Positions 15,930-23,814 of a DNA stretch of 64,000 nucleotides are shown here, piece by piece. The translations under genes and the position numbers were made by a program. The notes below the pieces were generated by a model, which did no database searches, was not told where the DNA came from, and saw only the letters and a list, made by a program, of their open reading frames with translations. Origin of the DNA: Plebeiibacterium marinum (lineage in GTDB: Bacteria; Bacteroidota; Bacteroidia; Bacteroidales; Marinilabiliaceae). The DNA lies in contig NZ_JAPDPI010000025.1 in the NCBI RefSeq assembly GCF_026013615.1, positions 19,300 to 83,299 of the forward strand. Direction: 5' to 3'. Position 1 is the first letter of the stretch; every line of letters begins with the position of its first letter.

Positions 15930-17243
15930 ATGCATTGTTTTGAGATTGAAGGAGGGCATAAGCTCTCTGGTGAAATAACTCCTCAAGGGGCAAAAAATGA
16001 AGCACTTCAGGTTATTTGTGCAACATTGTTATCAAAAGAAGAAATTACAATAACCAACATTCCGGATATAGTTGATGTTAATAATCTGATAAACCTTTTG
16101 GGTGATATTGGAGTTGACGTAAAGCGTATCTCACAAGATACCTGTTCTTTTAAAGCCGCAAATATTGATCTGGAATACCTGCAGTCAACTGATTTTAGAA
16201 AAAAAGCTTCAAGTTTAAGGGGGTCTATTATGATTATGGGGCCCTTGTTGGCCAGATTTGGGAAGGCGTATTTTCCAAAGCCTGGTGGTGATAAAATTGG
16301 TAGGCGACGATTGGATACCCACTTTATCGGTTTCGAAAAATTAGGAGCCAGATTTCATTATAATCCTAATGAGATATTTTATAGTGTTGAGGCTGATGAG
16401 CTGAAAGGCTGCTATATGTTGCTGGATGAAGCTTCGGTTACAGGTACAGCTAACATTGTAATGGCAGCGGTTCTGGCGCCGGGTAAAACAAGTATATATA
16501 ATGCAGCATGTGAACCATACCTACAGCAATTATGTAAGATGTTGGTAAGTATGGGGGCAAAGATAACCGGCATAGGTTCAAATTTCCTTCATATTGAAGG
16601 AGTTGGGTCGCTTTCTGGATGTAGACATCGTATCTTGCCGGATATGATTGAGATTGGTAGTTTTATTGGAATGGCTGCCATGACAGGTTCTGAAATCACA
16701 ATTAAAGATACTGCCTATGATGAATTGGGGATTATTCCTGATTCTTTTAGGAGGATGGGAATAAAGTTGGAGCGAAGAGGGGATGATATTTATATTCCCA
16801 AACAAGAGGGTTATGAGATAGAAACCTTTATTGATGGTTCGATTATGACTATTGCTGATGCTCCCTGGCCGGGCCTGACACCTGATTTGTTAAGTGTTTT
16901 TTTGGTTATAGCAACCCAGGCAAAAGGGAGTGTGTTGATTCATCAAAAAATGTTTGAGAGTAGGTTGTTTTTTGTTGATAAGCTAATAGATATGGGCGCA
17001 CGGATTATATTGTGCGATCCGCATAGGGCAACTGTTATTGGCTTAAACAAAGAAACTATGCTAAGGGGCACTGTCTTAACTTCGCCAGATATAAGGGCTG
17101 GGGTGGCACTGTTAATAGCAGCTCTGTCTGCAAAAGGCAAGAGTGTTATTCAAAATATTAACCAAATCGACAGGGGGTATCAGAATATTGACCAAAGGTT
17201 GCAGAAATTGGGCGCAAAAATCAAAAGGGTACAGTCTAAATAA
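15930..17243 (+). CDS. murA: UDP-N-acetylglucosamine 1-carboxyvinyltransferase (Cys-to-Asp variant)
   Basis: First committed step of peptidoglycan synthesis: adds enolpyruvate from PEP to UDP-GlcNAc in the cytosol. Lys22-Asn23 of QGAKNEAL, Arg97 of SSLRGS and the GPLLARFG loop are conserved. The mobile active-site loop reads PGGDKIGRRRLDTH, with Asp121 where E. coli MurA has Cys115. That substitution keeps activity and removes the fosfomycin target in other bacteria (established for the Mycobacterium and Chlamydia enzymes). Length 437 is slightly above the usual 420. It follows the DUF4290 gene and ends in a clear terminator at 17265. A second MurA copy was not seen in the window. Confidence 0.95.
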   Translation: MHCFEIEGGHKLSGEITPQGAKNEALQVICATLLSKEEITITNIPDIVDVNNLINLLGDIGVDVKRISQDTCSFKAANIDLEYLQSTDFRKKASSLRGSIMIMGPLLARFGKAYFPKPGGDKIGRRRLDTHFIGFEKLGARFHYNPNEIFYSVEADELKGCYMLLDEASVTGTANIVMAAVLAPGKTSIYNAACEPYLQQLCKMLVSMGAKITGIGSNFLHIEGVGSLSGCRHRILPDMIEIGSFIGMAAMTGSEITIKDTAYDELGIIPDSFRRMGIKLERRGDDIYIPKQEGYEIETFIDGSIMTIADAPWPGLTPDLLSVFLVIATQAKGSVLIHQKMFESRLFFVDKLIDMGARIILCDPHRATVIGLNKETMLRGTVLTSPDIRAGVALLIAALSAKGKSVIQNINQIDRGYQNIDQRLQKLGAKIKRVQSK

Positions 17244-17264
17244 AAAAATTAAGATTTATTAACC

Positions 17265-17304
17265 AAGAGGTCATTGTTTGATGAAGAGTCGGCAATGGCC
17301 TCTT
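17265..17304 (+). terminator. Intrinsic terminator of murA
   Basis: AAGAGGTCATTG (17265-17276) pairs with CAATGGCCTCTT (17293-17304), with one G-U pair. The stem is followed by TGTTTTTG. It begins 22 bases after the murA stop. The remaining spacer to 17568 holds an imperfect TAAACTTTG promoter-like word near 17530 and nothing else I can support. Confidence 0.85.
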
Positions 17305-17568
17305 TGTTTTTGTAGAAACACCAAGGGTTTGATAAAAAGTCAATAGTTTTTTTATCTTTTAACATTTAGCAAAGAACCGACTAAAATAGCAAAGAAATTT
17401 GAATTTGCAAAGGATTATATTTTGTTTTTTGAGATTTTGTGGCATATTTTTGCTCCCCGTTTTCCTAACATTTGTCATGAAAACTGATGTGTTGGTCTAA
17501 ATTTAGATGACACGTGTCGCAAAAATGATAAACTTTGCGATGTGAATATAAACCAAAATTGTGTGTGT

Positions 17569-18099
17569 ATGAGAAAGCTAAAACTAATATTATTAGTTGT
17601 TTTAGCAGGGCCGGGATTTCTTTCCTTTATCAATGGCATACCTGAACCAAAGGTAGGTCTTGAGGTTGGGGATAAGGTTCCCGAGATTACGGCAACTCTA
17701 TTGAACGGGTCCGAATTTAGTCTGGAGTCATTGGATGGAAAAATGGTTCTGATTGATTTTTGGGCTTCTTATGATGGAGAGTCTAGAGTGGATAATCATC
17801 AAAAGATGAAACTTCAAAAGGAATTTGCTAATGGCAAATTTCACAACGGAGAGGGTTTTGTTGTTGTGTCAATTTCCCTTGATCGTTTTAAATCACCTTT
17901 AAAAAAGGCTATTGAAGAAGATGGATTAACAAATGCCCTGCACATCTGCGACTATCAAGGAGCAGAATCATCAATTGCAAAAGCCTTCAAAGTAGAAAAA
18001 CCATCAAATTTCCTTATTGATGGGGATGGCAGATTAATTGCCAGTAGCTCAAGTATCAACAAAGTGACATCATCGCTTGAGTACCTTCACAGAAATTAA
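17569..18099 (+). CDS. TlpA/AhpC-like redoxin lacking the CXXC active site
   Basis: An exported thioredoxin-fold protein. From ATG 17569 (MRKLKLILLVVLAGPGFLSF) it has a signal peptide; a GTG frame starts 9 codons earlier but adds residues unlike an export signal. The fold follows the TlpA pattern: VGDKVPEITATLLNGSEFSL, then MVLIDFWAS, and later NFLIDGDGRLIA. Where catalytic members read WCxxC, this one reads ASYDGESR, so both redox cysteines are missing and disulfide exchange is not expected. The 185-base downstream paralog at 18281 keeps the CGPC site. A chaperone, binding or degenerate role is possible. The family assignment is firm; the function is open. Confidence 0.8.
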   Translation: MRKLKLILLVVLAGPGFLSFINGIPEPKVGLEVGDKVPEITATLLNGSEFSLESLDGKMVLIDFWASYDGESRVDNHQKMKLQKEFANGKFHNGEGFVVVSISLDRFKSPLKKAIEEDGLTNALHICDYQGAESSIAKAFKVEKPSNFLIDGDGRLIASSSSINKVTSSLEYLHRN

Positions 18100-18280
18100 T
18101 AATTCCCAATTTTTATTTATAAATATTATTGCTGCAGAGTAATAGTCATTTTGTATGTTTACATTTCTGAACAATTTTTTTTTATAATTGTATACAGAAT
18201 GTGAACATGCAGAAATGGTAGAAGTATAATATATGTGGTTCAGATTTTGTGATTGAATCTGTGGCAATAATTTATGTAAT

Positions 18281-18802
18281 ATGAAGGAATTGAGAAAGTG
18301 TTTTATTATTAGTGTATTTTTTGCCTTGGTTTGTATGTCAGCCCAATCTCAGATTGTAGGGCTGGGGGTAGGAAACAAGGCTCCTGAAATACAGCTAATG
18401 TCACCTGAAGGTGAAATGGTGGCATTGTCGTCGCTTAAGGGAAAGGTTGTGTTGATTGATTTTTGGGCATCGTGGTGCGGGCCCTGCAGAAGAGAGAATC
18501 CTCATGTAGTAAGGGCTTATCAAAAGTATAAAAACGAAAAGTTTAAAAATGGGAAAGGCTTTACCGTGTATAGTGTTTCTCTTGATAAAAACAAAGAGCG
18601 TTGGCAGCAGGCCATTAAACAGGATGGTCTTGAGTGGTCCTCGCATGTGAGTGATTTAAAAGGGTGGGACTGCGAGGGTGCAAAAATATATGGTGTCAGA
18701 GGTATTCCGGATAACTTTTTAATTGATGGTAACGGAGTTATCATTGGTAAAGGGTTAAGGGGGCCGGCTCTGGAAGGGGCGCTTAAAGATATTCTGAAGT
18801 AA
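18281..18802 (+). CDS. TlpA family thiol-disulfide oxidoreductase
   Basis: Periplasmic thioredoxin-like reductase of 173 residues. The N-terminus (CFIISVFFALVCMSAQSQ) is a signal peptide. The redoxin domain carries VLIDFWASWCGPCRRENP with an intact Cys-Gly-Pro-Cys site near residues 66-69, and the cis-Pro region GIPDNFLIDGNGVI near 147. It probably keeps cysteines of envelope proteins or cytochrome maturation factors reduced (family knowledge). It is about 40 percent alike, by eye, to the cysteine-less gene upstream, so the pair looks like a tandem duplication with one active and one inactive copy. It ends in a terminator at 18848. Confidence 0.88.
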   Translation: MKELRKCFIISVFFALVCMSAQSQIVGLGVGNKAPEIQLMSPEGEMVALSSLKGKVVLIDFWASWCGPCRRENPHVVRAYQKYKNEKFKNGKGFTVYSVSLDKNKERWQQAIKQDGLEWSSHVSDLKGWDCEGAKIYGVRGIPDNFLIDGNGVIIGKGLRGPALEGALKDILK

Positions 18803-18847
18803 CCATTGGTGGTTGGGCAGAAATGTTCATGAAAAACTAAAATACTT

Positions 18848-18880
18848 AATGGCGGAAAGCTTGATAGGCTTTCTGCCATT
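18848..18880 (+). terminator. Intrinsic terminator after the TlpA-like gene
   Basis: AATGGCGGAAAGC (18848-18860) pairs with GCTTTCTGCCATT (18868-18880), allowing one G-U pair, and is followed by the T-rich ATTTGTTTTG. Confidence 0.75.
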
Positions 18881-19010
18881 ATTTGTTTTGTGTGACATGT
18901 TTTAAGGGGATGCAATTGAAACGCTGTCAATTTGTCTTTTTTTTAAGGAGTGGCAAAATAATTGTTAAGCGAAGTGCTGTAAAAAAAGAAATTATAAGAA
19001 TATTACGATA

Positions 19011-19601
19011 ATGACAAAGAAAACTTCAAAACAAAAAGAGGAGGAAGTAGTTGAAGAGCAAACTACATCAAACGAGAATATTGAAGAAAATCAAGAAGTT
19101 GAGAAAGAAACTCAAGAGCAGGAAGAGGGTGATGAGCTAAGTCCTGAGCAAAAAAAAATTGAGGAATTAACAGGTCAGGTTTCGGATATAAATGATAAGT
19201 ATTTGCGATTAACTGCCGAATACGACAATTATCGCAAGCGAACCCTAAAGGAAAGGATGGAGTTAACTAAAAGCGCAGGGGAAGGATTGTTGAAGGGCTT
19301 GCTTCCGGTTGTGGATGACTTTGATCGTGCTATTTCGCATTTGGGAGAAGCTTCGGATTTGGATGCGGTTAAAGAAGGGATTGATTTAATATATAATAAG
19401 TTTCAAGAGTTCCTGAAACAAAATGGAGTATCTGAAATTGAGGCTGTGGAGAAAGAGTTTGATACTGAGTTTCATGAAGCGATAACAAAAATCCCTGCTC
19501 CAACAGAAGAGATGAAGGGGAAAGTAATTGATTGTATTGAGAAAGGGTATATGCTTAACGACAAAGTGATGCGTTTCTCAAAAGTAGTTGTTGGAGAATA
19601 A
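19011..19601 (+). CDS. grpE: Nucleotide exchange factor GrpE
   Basis: Co-chaperone that releases ADP from DnaK. The first 45 residues are Glu/Gln/Lys-rich and disordered, followed by a long coiled-coil helix (ELTGQVSDINDKYLRLTAEYDNYRKRT). The beta-rich C-terminal domain has PVVDDFDRAI, GVSEIEAVEKEFDTEFHEA, and ends GYMLNDKVMRFSKVVVGE, the GrpE signature. Length 196 is normal. dnaJ follows after 23 bases, so the two form an operon; dnaK is not in the window. No CIRCE operator or obvious heat-shock element was found upstream. Confidence 0.95.
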   Translation: MTKKTSKQKEEEVVEEQTTSNENIEENQEVEKETQEQEEGDELSPEQKKIEELTGQVSDINDKYLRLTAEYDNYRKRTLKERMELTKSAGEGLLKGLLPVVDDFDRAISHLGEASDLDAVKEGIDLIYNKFQEFLKQNGVSEIEAVEKEFDTEFHEAITKIPAPTEEMKGKVIDCIEKGYMLNDKVMRFSKVVVGE

Positions 19602-19612
19602 AGTAACACAAC

Positions 19613-19617
19613 GGAGG
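19613..19617 (+). promoter_or_regulatory. Strong Shine-Dalgarno site of dnaJ
   Basis: GGAGG lies 7 bases before the dnaJ ATG (19625). Most genes in this window, as in Bacteroidota generally, lack a clear SD sequence, so a near-perfect one stands out. Confidence 0.7.
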
Positions 19618-19624
19618 TTTTATT

Positions 19625-20779
19625 ATGTCGAAGAGAGATTATTACGAAGTACTGGAAGTTTCAAAAAGCGCATCTGCCGAAGAAATAAAAAAAGCGTATC
19701 GTAAAAAAGCACTTAAATACCATCCTGACAGAAATCCGGGTGATAAGGCTTCTGAGGAGAAATTTAAAGAGGCAGCCGAAGCTTATGAAGTTTTGAGCGA
19801 CCAAAACAAGCGTTCCAGATATGATCAATTTGGCCATGCAGGTGTAGGTGGTGCTTCAAGTGGTGGTTTTGGTGGTGGAATGTCAATGGACGACATCTTC
19901 TCGCACTTTGGAGATATCTTTGGAGGTGGTGGTTTTGGCGGTTTTAGTGGCTTTGGTGGTTTTGGCGGAGGTGGAAGCCGTCAAAGGGTCAACAAAGGCT
20001 CTAACTTGCGCGTTAAAGTTACACTTACCCTTGATGAAATATTAAACGGGGTTGAAAAGAAAATTCGTGTAAAAAAATATGTACCATGTAGCCATTGTAG
20101 TGGGTCGGGAGCAGAAGGAGGAGCTTCGCACAGTACTTGTACAACCTGTAATGGCTCGGGTCAGGTAACCCGTATTTCAAATACGATACTGGGCCAGATG
20201 CAAACAGCATCAACATGTCCTACTTGTGGTGGTGAAGGTAAAATAATAACCAATAAGTGTAAGCATTGTGCGGGAGAGGGAATTGTACGTGATGAAGAAG
20301 TGATCTCCATCAACATACCTGCTGGTGTTGAGGAAGGCATGCAGTTGTCTGTTTCAGGAAAGGGTAATGCTGCCCGCAGGGGTGGTATCAACGGTGACCT
20401 TTTGGTATTGATTCATGAAGAGGAACATAAAGAGCTTGTTCGGGATGGGCGTGACTTATTGTATAATCTATTCGTGAGCATCCCTCAGGCAGTTTTAGGT
20501 TCACCTGTTGAAATCCCAACACTGGAAGGTAGGGTAAAAGTGAAAATTGAAGCTGGGACTCAACCAGGAAAAGTGTTGCGTTTAAGGGGTAAAGGACTTC
20601 CTGAGGTAAATAGCTACGGGCGTGGAGATTTATTGGTTAAGATCAATGTTTGGATCCCAAAAGAATTATCAAAGGAAGAAAGAAAGGTGATGGAAAAAAT
20701 GGGAGAGTCTTCAGCGTTTGACCCAAAACCAAGTTCTCAGGAAAAGAACTTTTTTAGTAGAATGAAAGATATGTTTTAG
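19625..20779 (+). CDS. dnaJ: Chaperone protein DnaJ
   Basis: Hsp40 partner of DnaK, stimulating its ATPase and delivering substrates. The J domain occupies 1-70 with HPD in [11 protein letters not shown] Gly/Phe-rich linker (about 75-125) is long and rich in GGFGG repeats. The zinc domain has four CxxCxGxG-type motifs ([32 protein letters not shown]) between about 153 and 225. The C-terminal peptide-binding domains follow. Length 384 is standard for type I DnaJ. It sits behind grpE and ends at a shared terminator with convergent kbl. The GGAGG ribosome site suggests high translation. Confidence 0.96.
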   Translation: MSKRDYYEVLEVSKSASAEEIKKAYRKKALKYHPDRNPGDKASEEKFKEAAEAYEVLSDQNKRSRYDQFGHAGVGGASSGGFGGGMSMDDIFSHFGDIFGGGGFGGFSGFGGFGGGGSRQRVNKGSNLRVKVTLTLDEILNGVEKKIRVKKYVPCSHCSGSGAEGGASHSTCTTCNGSGQVTRISNTILGQMQTASTCPTCGGEGKIITNKCKHCAGEGIVRDEEVISINIPAGVEEGMQLSVSGKGNAARRGGINGDLLVLIHEEEHKELVRDGRDLLYNLFVSIPQAVLGSPVEIPTLEGRVKVKIEAGTQPGKVLRLRGKGLPEVNSYGRGDLLVKINVWIPKELSKEERKVMEKMGESSAFDPKPSSQEKNFFSRMKDMF

Positions 20780-20800
20780 TTTGCAGTTATATGCAATAAT

Positions 20801-20834
20801 AAAAAAATCCAGCTTATTCAAGCTGGATTTTTTT
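20801..20834. terminator. Bidirectional terminator between dnaJ and kbl
   Basis: A perfect stem, AAAAAAATCCAGCTT with AAGCTGGATTTTTTT, closes on ATTC. A-run and T-run on either side let it serve both dnaJ (plus) and kbl (minus). Confidence 0.9.
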
Positions 20835-20850
20835 ATGGTAAATAATGAGA

Positions 20851-22038
20851 TTAAATCACGCCTAATTCTTTCCCTATCTTAATAAAGGCTTTGATTGCTT
20901 TATTTAAATGTTCTTTTTCGTGGGCTGCAGAAATTTGGATGCGGATTCTGGCTTGCCCCTTAGGAACAACAGGATAATAGAACCCAATTACATAAATTCC
21001 TTCTTCAAGAAGCTTGTTGGCGAATTCTTGCGACAACTTTGCATCATAAAGCATTAAGGCAATAATGGCGGAGTTTGTTGGTTTAATATCAAACCCGGCA
21101 GCCTTGATCTTCTCTTTGAAATATGCAGCATTTTCAATTACCTTGTCTCTGTATTCAGTTGATTGGCTCAACATGTCAAAGATTTCTGATGCAGCTCCAA
21201 CAATAGCGGGAGCCAGTGAATTGGAAAATAAATACGGACGGGATCTTTGACGTAGCATATCAATAATTTCTTTCTTTCCGCTGGTAAAGCCACCCAAAGC
21301 ACCGCCTAAGGCCTTACCTAAGGTGCTGGTTATAATGTCTACCCGATCCATTACGTTGTGGTATTCATGAGTTCCCCTTCCGGTTTTACCAATAAATCCT
21401 GACGCATGACTATCATCAACCATTACCATGGCATTGTACTTCTCTGCTAAATCGCATATCTCATTTAGTTTGGCAATATCTCCGTCCATGGAGAATACGC
21501 CATCCGTAACAACTATTCTGTAACGCTGATCCTGGGATTTTATTAATTGCTCTTCCAGGTCGGCCATGTCGGCATGTTTATATCTGTACCTCGCAGCTTT
21601 ACACAGACGTACTCCATCAATTATAGAAGCGTGGTTTAGTTCGTCTGATATAATTGCATCCTCAGGAGTAAACAAGGGTTCAAAAACACCGCCATTGGCA
21701 TCAAAGCATGCAGCATACAAAATGGTGTCTTCCGTGCCTAAAAAATCTGAAATCTTTTTTTCCAGATTTTTGTGTATATCCTGCGTTCCGCAAATAAACC
21801 TTACAGATGACATGCCGTAGCCATGTGTGTTCATGATTTCCTGGGCAGCTTTTACCACCCGGGGATGGGATGAAAGTCCAAGGTAGTTGTTGGCGCAAAA
21901 GTTTAAAACCTTATCGCCAGTGTTTACTTTTATATCTGCTCCCTGGGGAGAAGTGATGATTCTTTCGTTTTTATATAAACCTGATTCTTTTATTGATTCA
22001 AGCTCTGAGCTGAGGTAATTTTTAAAATCTCCGTACAT
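20851..22038 (-). CDS. kbl: Glycine C-acetyltransferase (2-amino-3-ketobutyrate CoA ligase)
   Basis: PLP enzyme interconverting 2-amino-3-oxobutyrate plus CoA with glycine plus acetyl-CoA in threonine breakdown. It belongs to the alpha-oxoamine synthase family. [14 protein letters not shown] near 50, [17 protein letters not shown] near 211-227 and [15 protein letters not shown] near 240, with the PLP-binding Lys, are all present. ATG 22038 ([13 protein letters not shown]) is the usual family start; a TTG-started version at 22047 is less likely. Length 395 is normal. Its usual partner, threonine dehydrogenase (tdh), is not next to it. Serine palmitoyltransferase is a relative, but the N-terminus and the [10 protein letters not shown] block favour Kbl. 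Confidence 0.9.
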   Translation of the reverse strand: MYGDFKNYLSSELESIKESGLYKNERIITSPQGADIKVNTGDKVLNFCANNYLGLSSHPRVVKAAQEIMNTHGYGMSSVRFICGTQDIHKNLEKKISDFLGTEDTILYAACFDANGGVFEPLFTPEDAIISDELNHASIIDGVRLCKAARYRYKHADMADLEEQLIKSQDQRYRIVVTDGVFSMDGDIAKLNEICDLAEKYNAMVMVDDSHASGFIGKTGRGTHEYHNVMDRVDIITSTLGKALGGALGGFTSGKKEIIDMLRQRSRPYLFSNSLAPAIVGAASEIFDMLSQSTEYRDKVIENAAYFKEKIKAAGFDIKPTNSAIIALMLYDAKLSQEFANKLLEEGIYVIGFYYPVVPKGQARIRIQISAAHEKEHLNKAIKAFIKIGKELGVI

Positions 22039-22205
22039 AACTATCAATGATTATTTAGTTTCTCCAAAATTAAAAAGGCAAATCAATTAAAAAAATGATT
22101 TTGGCAATGGTTTGTAGTATAATAACTTTAACTCCATTTTAACTATCCATCAACAATAAAAACCAAATTTGAGGGTTATATTTACAGCCCAAAATGAATA
22201 TTTCA

Positions 22206-22234
22206 TTGCATTTTGCATTTAAATATTACTTTTG
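22206..22234 (+). promoter_or_regulatory. Promoter of the porG-uppS-bamA cluster
   Basis: TTG at 22206-22208, 18 bases, then TACTTTTG at 22227-22234: a near-consensus Bacteroidota promoter. Transcription would begin near 22241, which excludes the earlier possible start codon at 22213 for the next gene. Confidence 0.7.
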
Positions 22235-22275
22235 TGGCTGCCAGTAACAAAAATGTGCCAAAAGTTCCAAAGGAA

Positions 22276-23028
22276 ATGAAACTTAGAAAGCTCAGTGTAG
22301 GATATTATTTCAATACTATAAAAAGTAAAATGTTGATTTTGCTTTTTATGATGGCTTTTGGTATAGCAAAGTCTCAGGACAGGATTGAATTGGGGGTAAT
22401 GGCCGGAGCTTCTTATTATATAGGAGATTTGAATCCTCAAAAGCAGTTCTATAAGCCTGGTTTTTCCTATGGGGGTATTGCACGCTATGTTTTAACCGAT
22501 CGTTTTGCCTTGAAAGGAACGGCTTCAATGGTTAGGATTAAAGGCAGTTACCCCGATAATGATGTTTTGTTTCCAGAGGGAGAGCAGACGTATTCTTTTA
22601 ACAGGGCAATGGGCGATGCTGCGTTGCAAATGGAGTTTAATTTTACTTCGTATGATCATCCATTTATTGGAACAACCAACTTCACTCCATTTATTTCATT
22701 TGGCTTAGGAACAACAATTTATAAAAGATTTTCTACAGATATTGAAAATAACTCTGAACAAACCGTTTTTATATTATCTTTGCCAATCGGTGTAGGGTTT
22801 AAGTATAAAGTTAACAAATGGGTTAGGGTTGGAGCAGAATGGAGTTTCAGGAAAACATTTGTAGATGATTTGGATTATGTGGGCAATAACTTACCGGTTA
22901 ACCCGGATGATCCTTATGGCTTTTATCAGGAAACGACCCTTCATAATAATGATTGGTATTCTTTTGCTGGCGTTTCTATAACAGTGAGCATGTTCCGAAG
23001 GAAGACCGAATGTAATAGTGGATATTAA
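22276..23028 (+). CDS. porG: DUF6089 outer-membrane beta-barrel protein, PorG-like T9SS component
   Basis: A membrane-targeting N-terminus (LILLFMMAFGIAKSQ) precedes a barrel that begins IELGVMAGASYYIGDLNPQKQF, the DUF6089 hallmark. Alternating hydrophobic strands and a final ITVSMFRR support an eight-stranded outer-membrane barrel. In Porphyromonas gingivalis the member of this family next to uppS and the Omp85 gene is PorG, an outer-membrane part of the type IX secretion machinery that contacts the PorK/PorN rings (recalled knowledge). The identical order here (this gene, uppS, bamA, skp) supports that name. ATG 22276 is chosen because the promoter lies at 22206-22234. T9SS cargo is present at 62620. 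Confidence 0.75.
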   Translation: MKLRKLSVGYYFNTIKSKMLILLFMMAFGIAKSQDRIELGVMAGASYYIGDLNPQKQFYKPGFSYGGIARYVLTDRFALKGTASMVRIKGSYPDNDVLFPEGEQTYSFNRAMGDAALQMEFNFTSYDHPFIGTTNFTPFISFGLGTTIYKRFSTDIENNSEQTVFILSLPIGVGFKYKVNKWVRVGAEWSFRKTFVDDLDYVGNNLPVNPDDPYGFYQETTLHNNDWYSFAGVSITVSMFRRKTECNSGY

Positions 23029-23048
23029 AAAAGGCAAAGACAAGCAAT

Positions 23049-23792
23049 ATGTCTGTAAAAGATAAACTCATAAAAGAAAGGTTGCCAGAGCATGTTGCCA
23101 TTATAATGGATGGCAATGGGCGATGGGCAAAAAAACGAGGAAATTCAAGGGTGTTTGGACATAAGAATGGAGTTAAGGCTGTGCGTGCGGTAACAGAAGC
23201 TGCAGCCGAACTGCAAATCGGATACCTTACTTTATATGCATTTTCTACTGAAAACTGGAATCGTCCTAAGCTTGAAGTAGATGCCTTAATGTCGTTGTTG
23301 GTTTCTACTATTAGCTCAGAAACTAAAACATTAATGAAAAATAACGTCAGGCTGGGCGTGGTAGGAAACGTAGATAACCTGCCTAATGATGTACGAAGAA
23401 AATTAATGGAATGTATTGATAAAACAGCCGGGAATGACGGACTTACACTTAATCTTGCCTTGAGTTATAGTTCGCGTTGGGAAATAACCGATGCAGTAAA
23501 GAAAATTGCAAAGCTGGTTAAAAACAACGATTTGGATCCTGATAATATTGATACAGAAATAATATCAAAGAACCTTACTACCGGTGGGATGCCTGATCCG
23601 GAATTGATGATCAGAACCAGTGGTGAATTAAGAATAAGCAATTTCCTTTTATGGCAATTGGCCTATGCCGAACTGTATTTTTGCGATACACTTTGGCCGG
23701 ATTTTGGTAAAGAAGATTTTTACGAAGCACTTCTTGATTTTCAGGGAAGAGAAAGAAGGTTCGGAAAAACCAGTGAACAGATACAAAAATAG
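23049..23792 (+). CDS. uppS: Isoprenyl transferase / undecaprenyl diphosphate synthase
   Basis: cis-Prenyltransferase that adds isopentenyl units to farnesyl diphosphate to make the C55 carrier of peptidoglycan and O-glycan precursors. HVAIIMDGNGRWAKKRG near residue 18 contains the catalytic Asp, followed by GHKNGVKAVR. LTLYAFSTENWNRP near 60 and the C-terminal RTSGELRISNFLLWQLAYAE motif are diagnostic. Length 247 is normal. It starts 20 bases after porG and is followed by bamA after 22 bases, so all three are likely on one transcript. It is the biosynthetic counterpart of uppP at 6836. Confidence 0.96.
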   Translation: MSVKDKLIKERLPEHVAIIMDGNGRWAKKRGNSRVFGHKNGVKAVRAVTEAAAELQIGYLTLYAFSTENWNRPKLEVDALMSLLVSTISSETKTLMKNNVRLGVVGNVDNLPNDVRRKLMECIDKTAGNDGLTLNLALSYSSRWEITDAVKKIAKLVKNNDLDPDNIDTEIISKNLTTGGMPDPELMIRTSGELRISNFLLWQLAYAELYFCDTLWPDFGKEDFYEALLDFQGRERRFGKTSEQIQK

Positions 23793-23814
23793 AACATATA
23801 GATCTCGATATAAT

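Noticed and set aside
23665..23814. Extended N-terminus for BamA reaching into uppS
   Set aside because: It is uppS sequence in another frame; a normal signal peptide begins at 23815.
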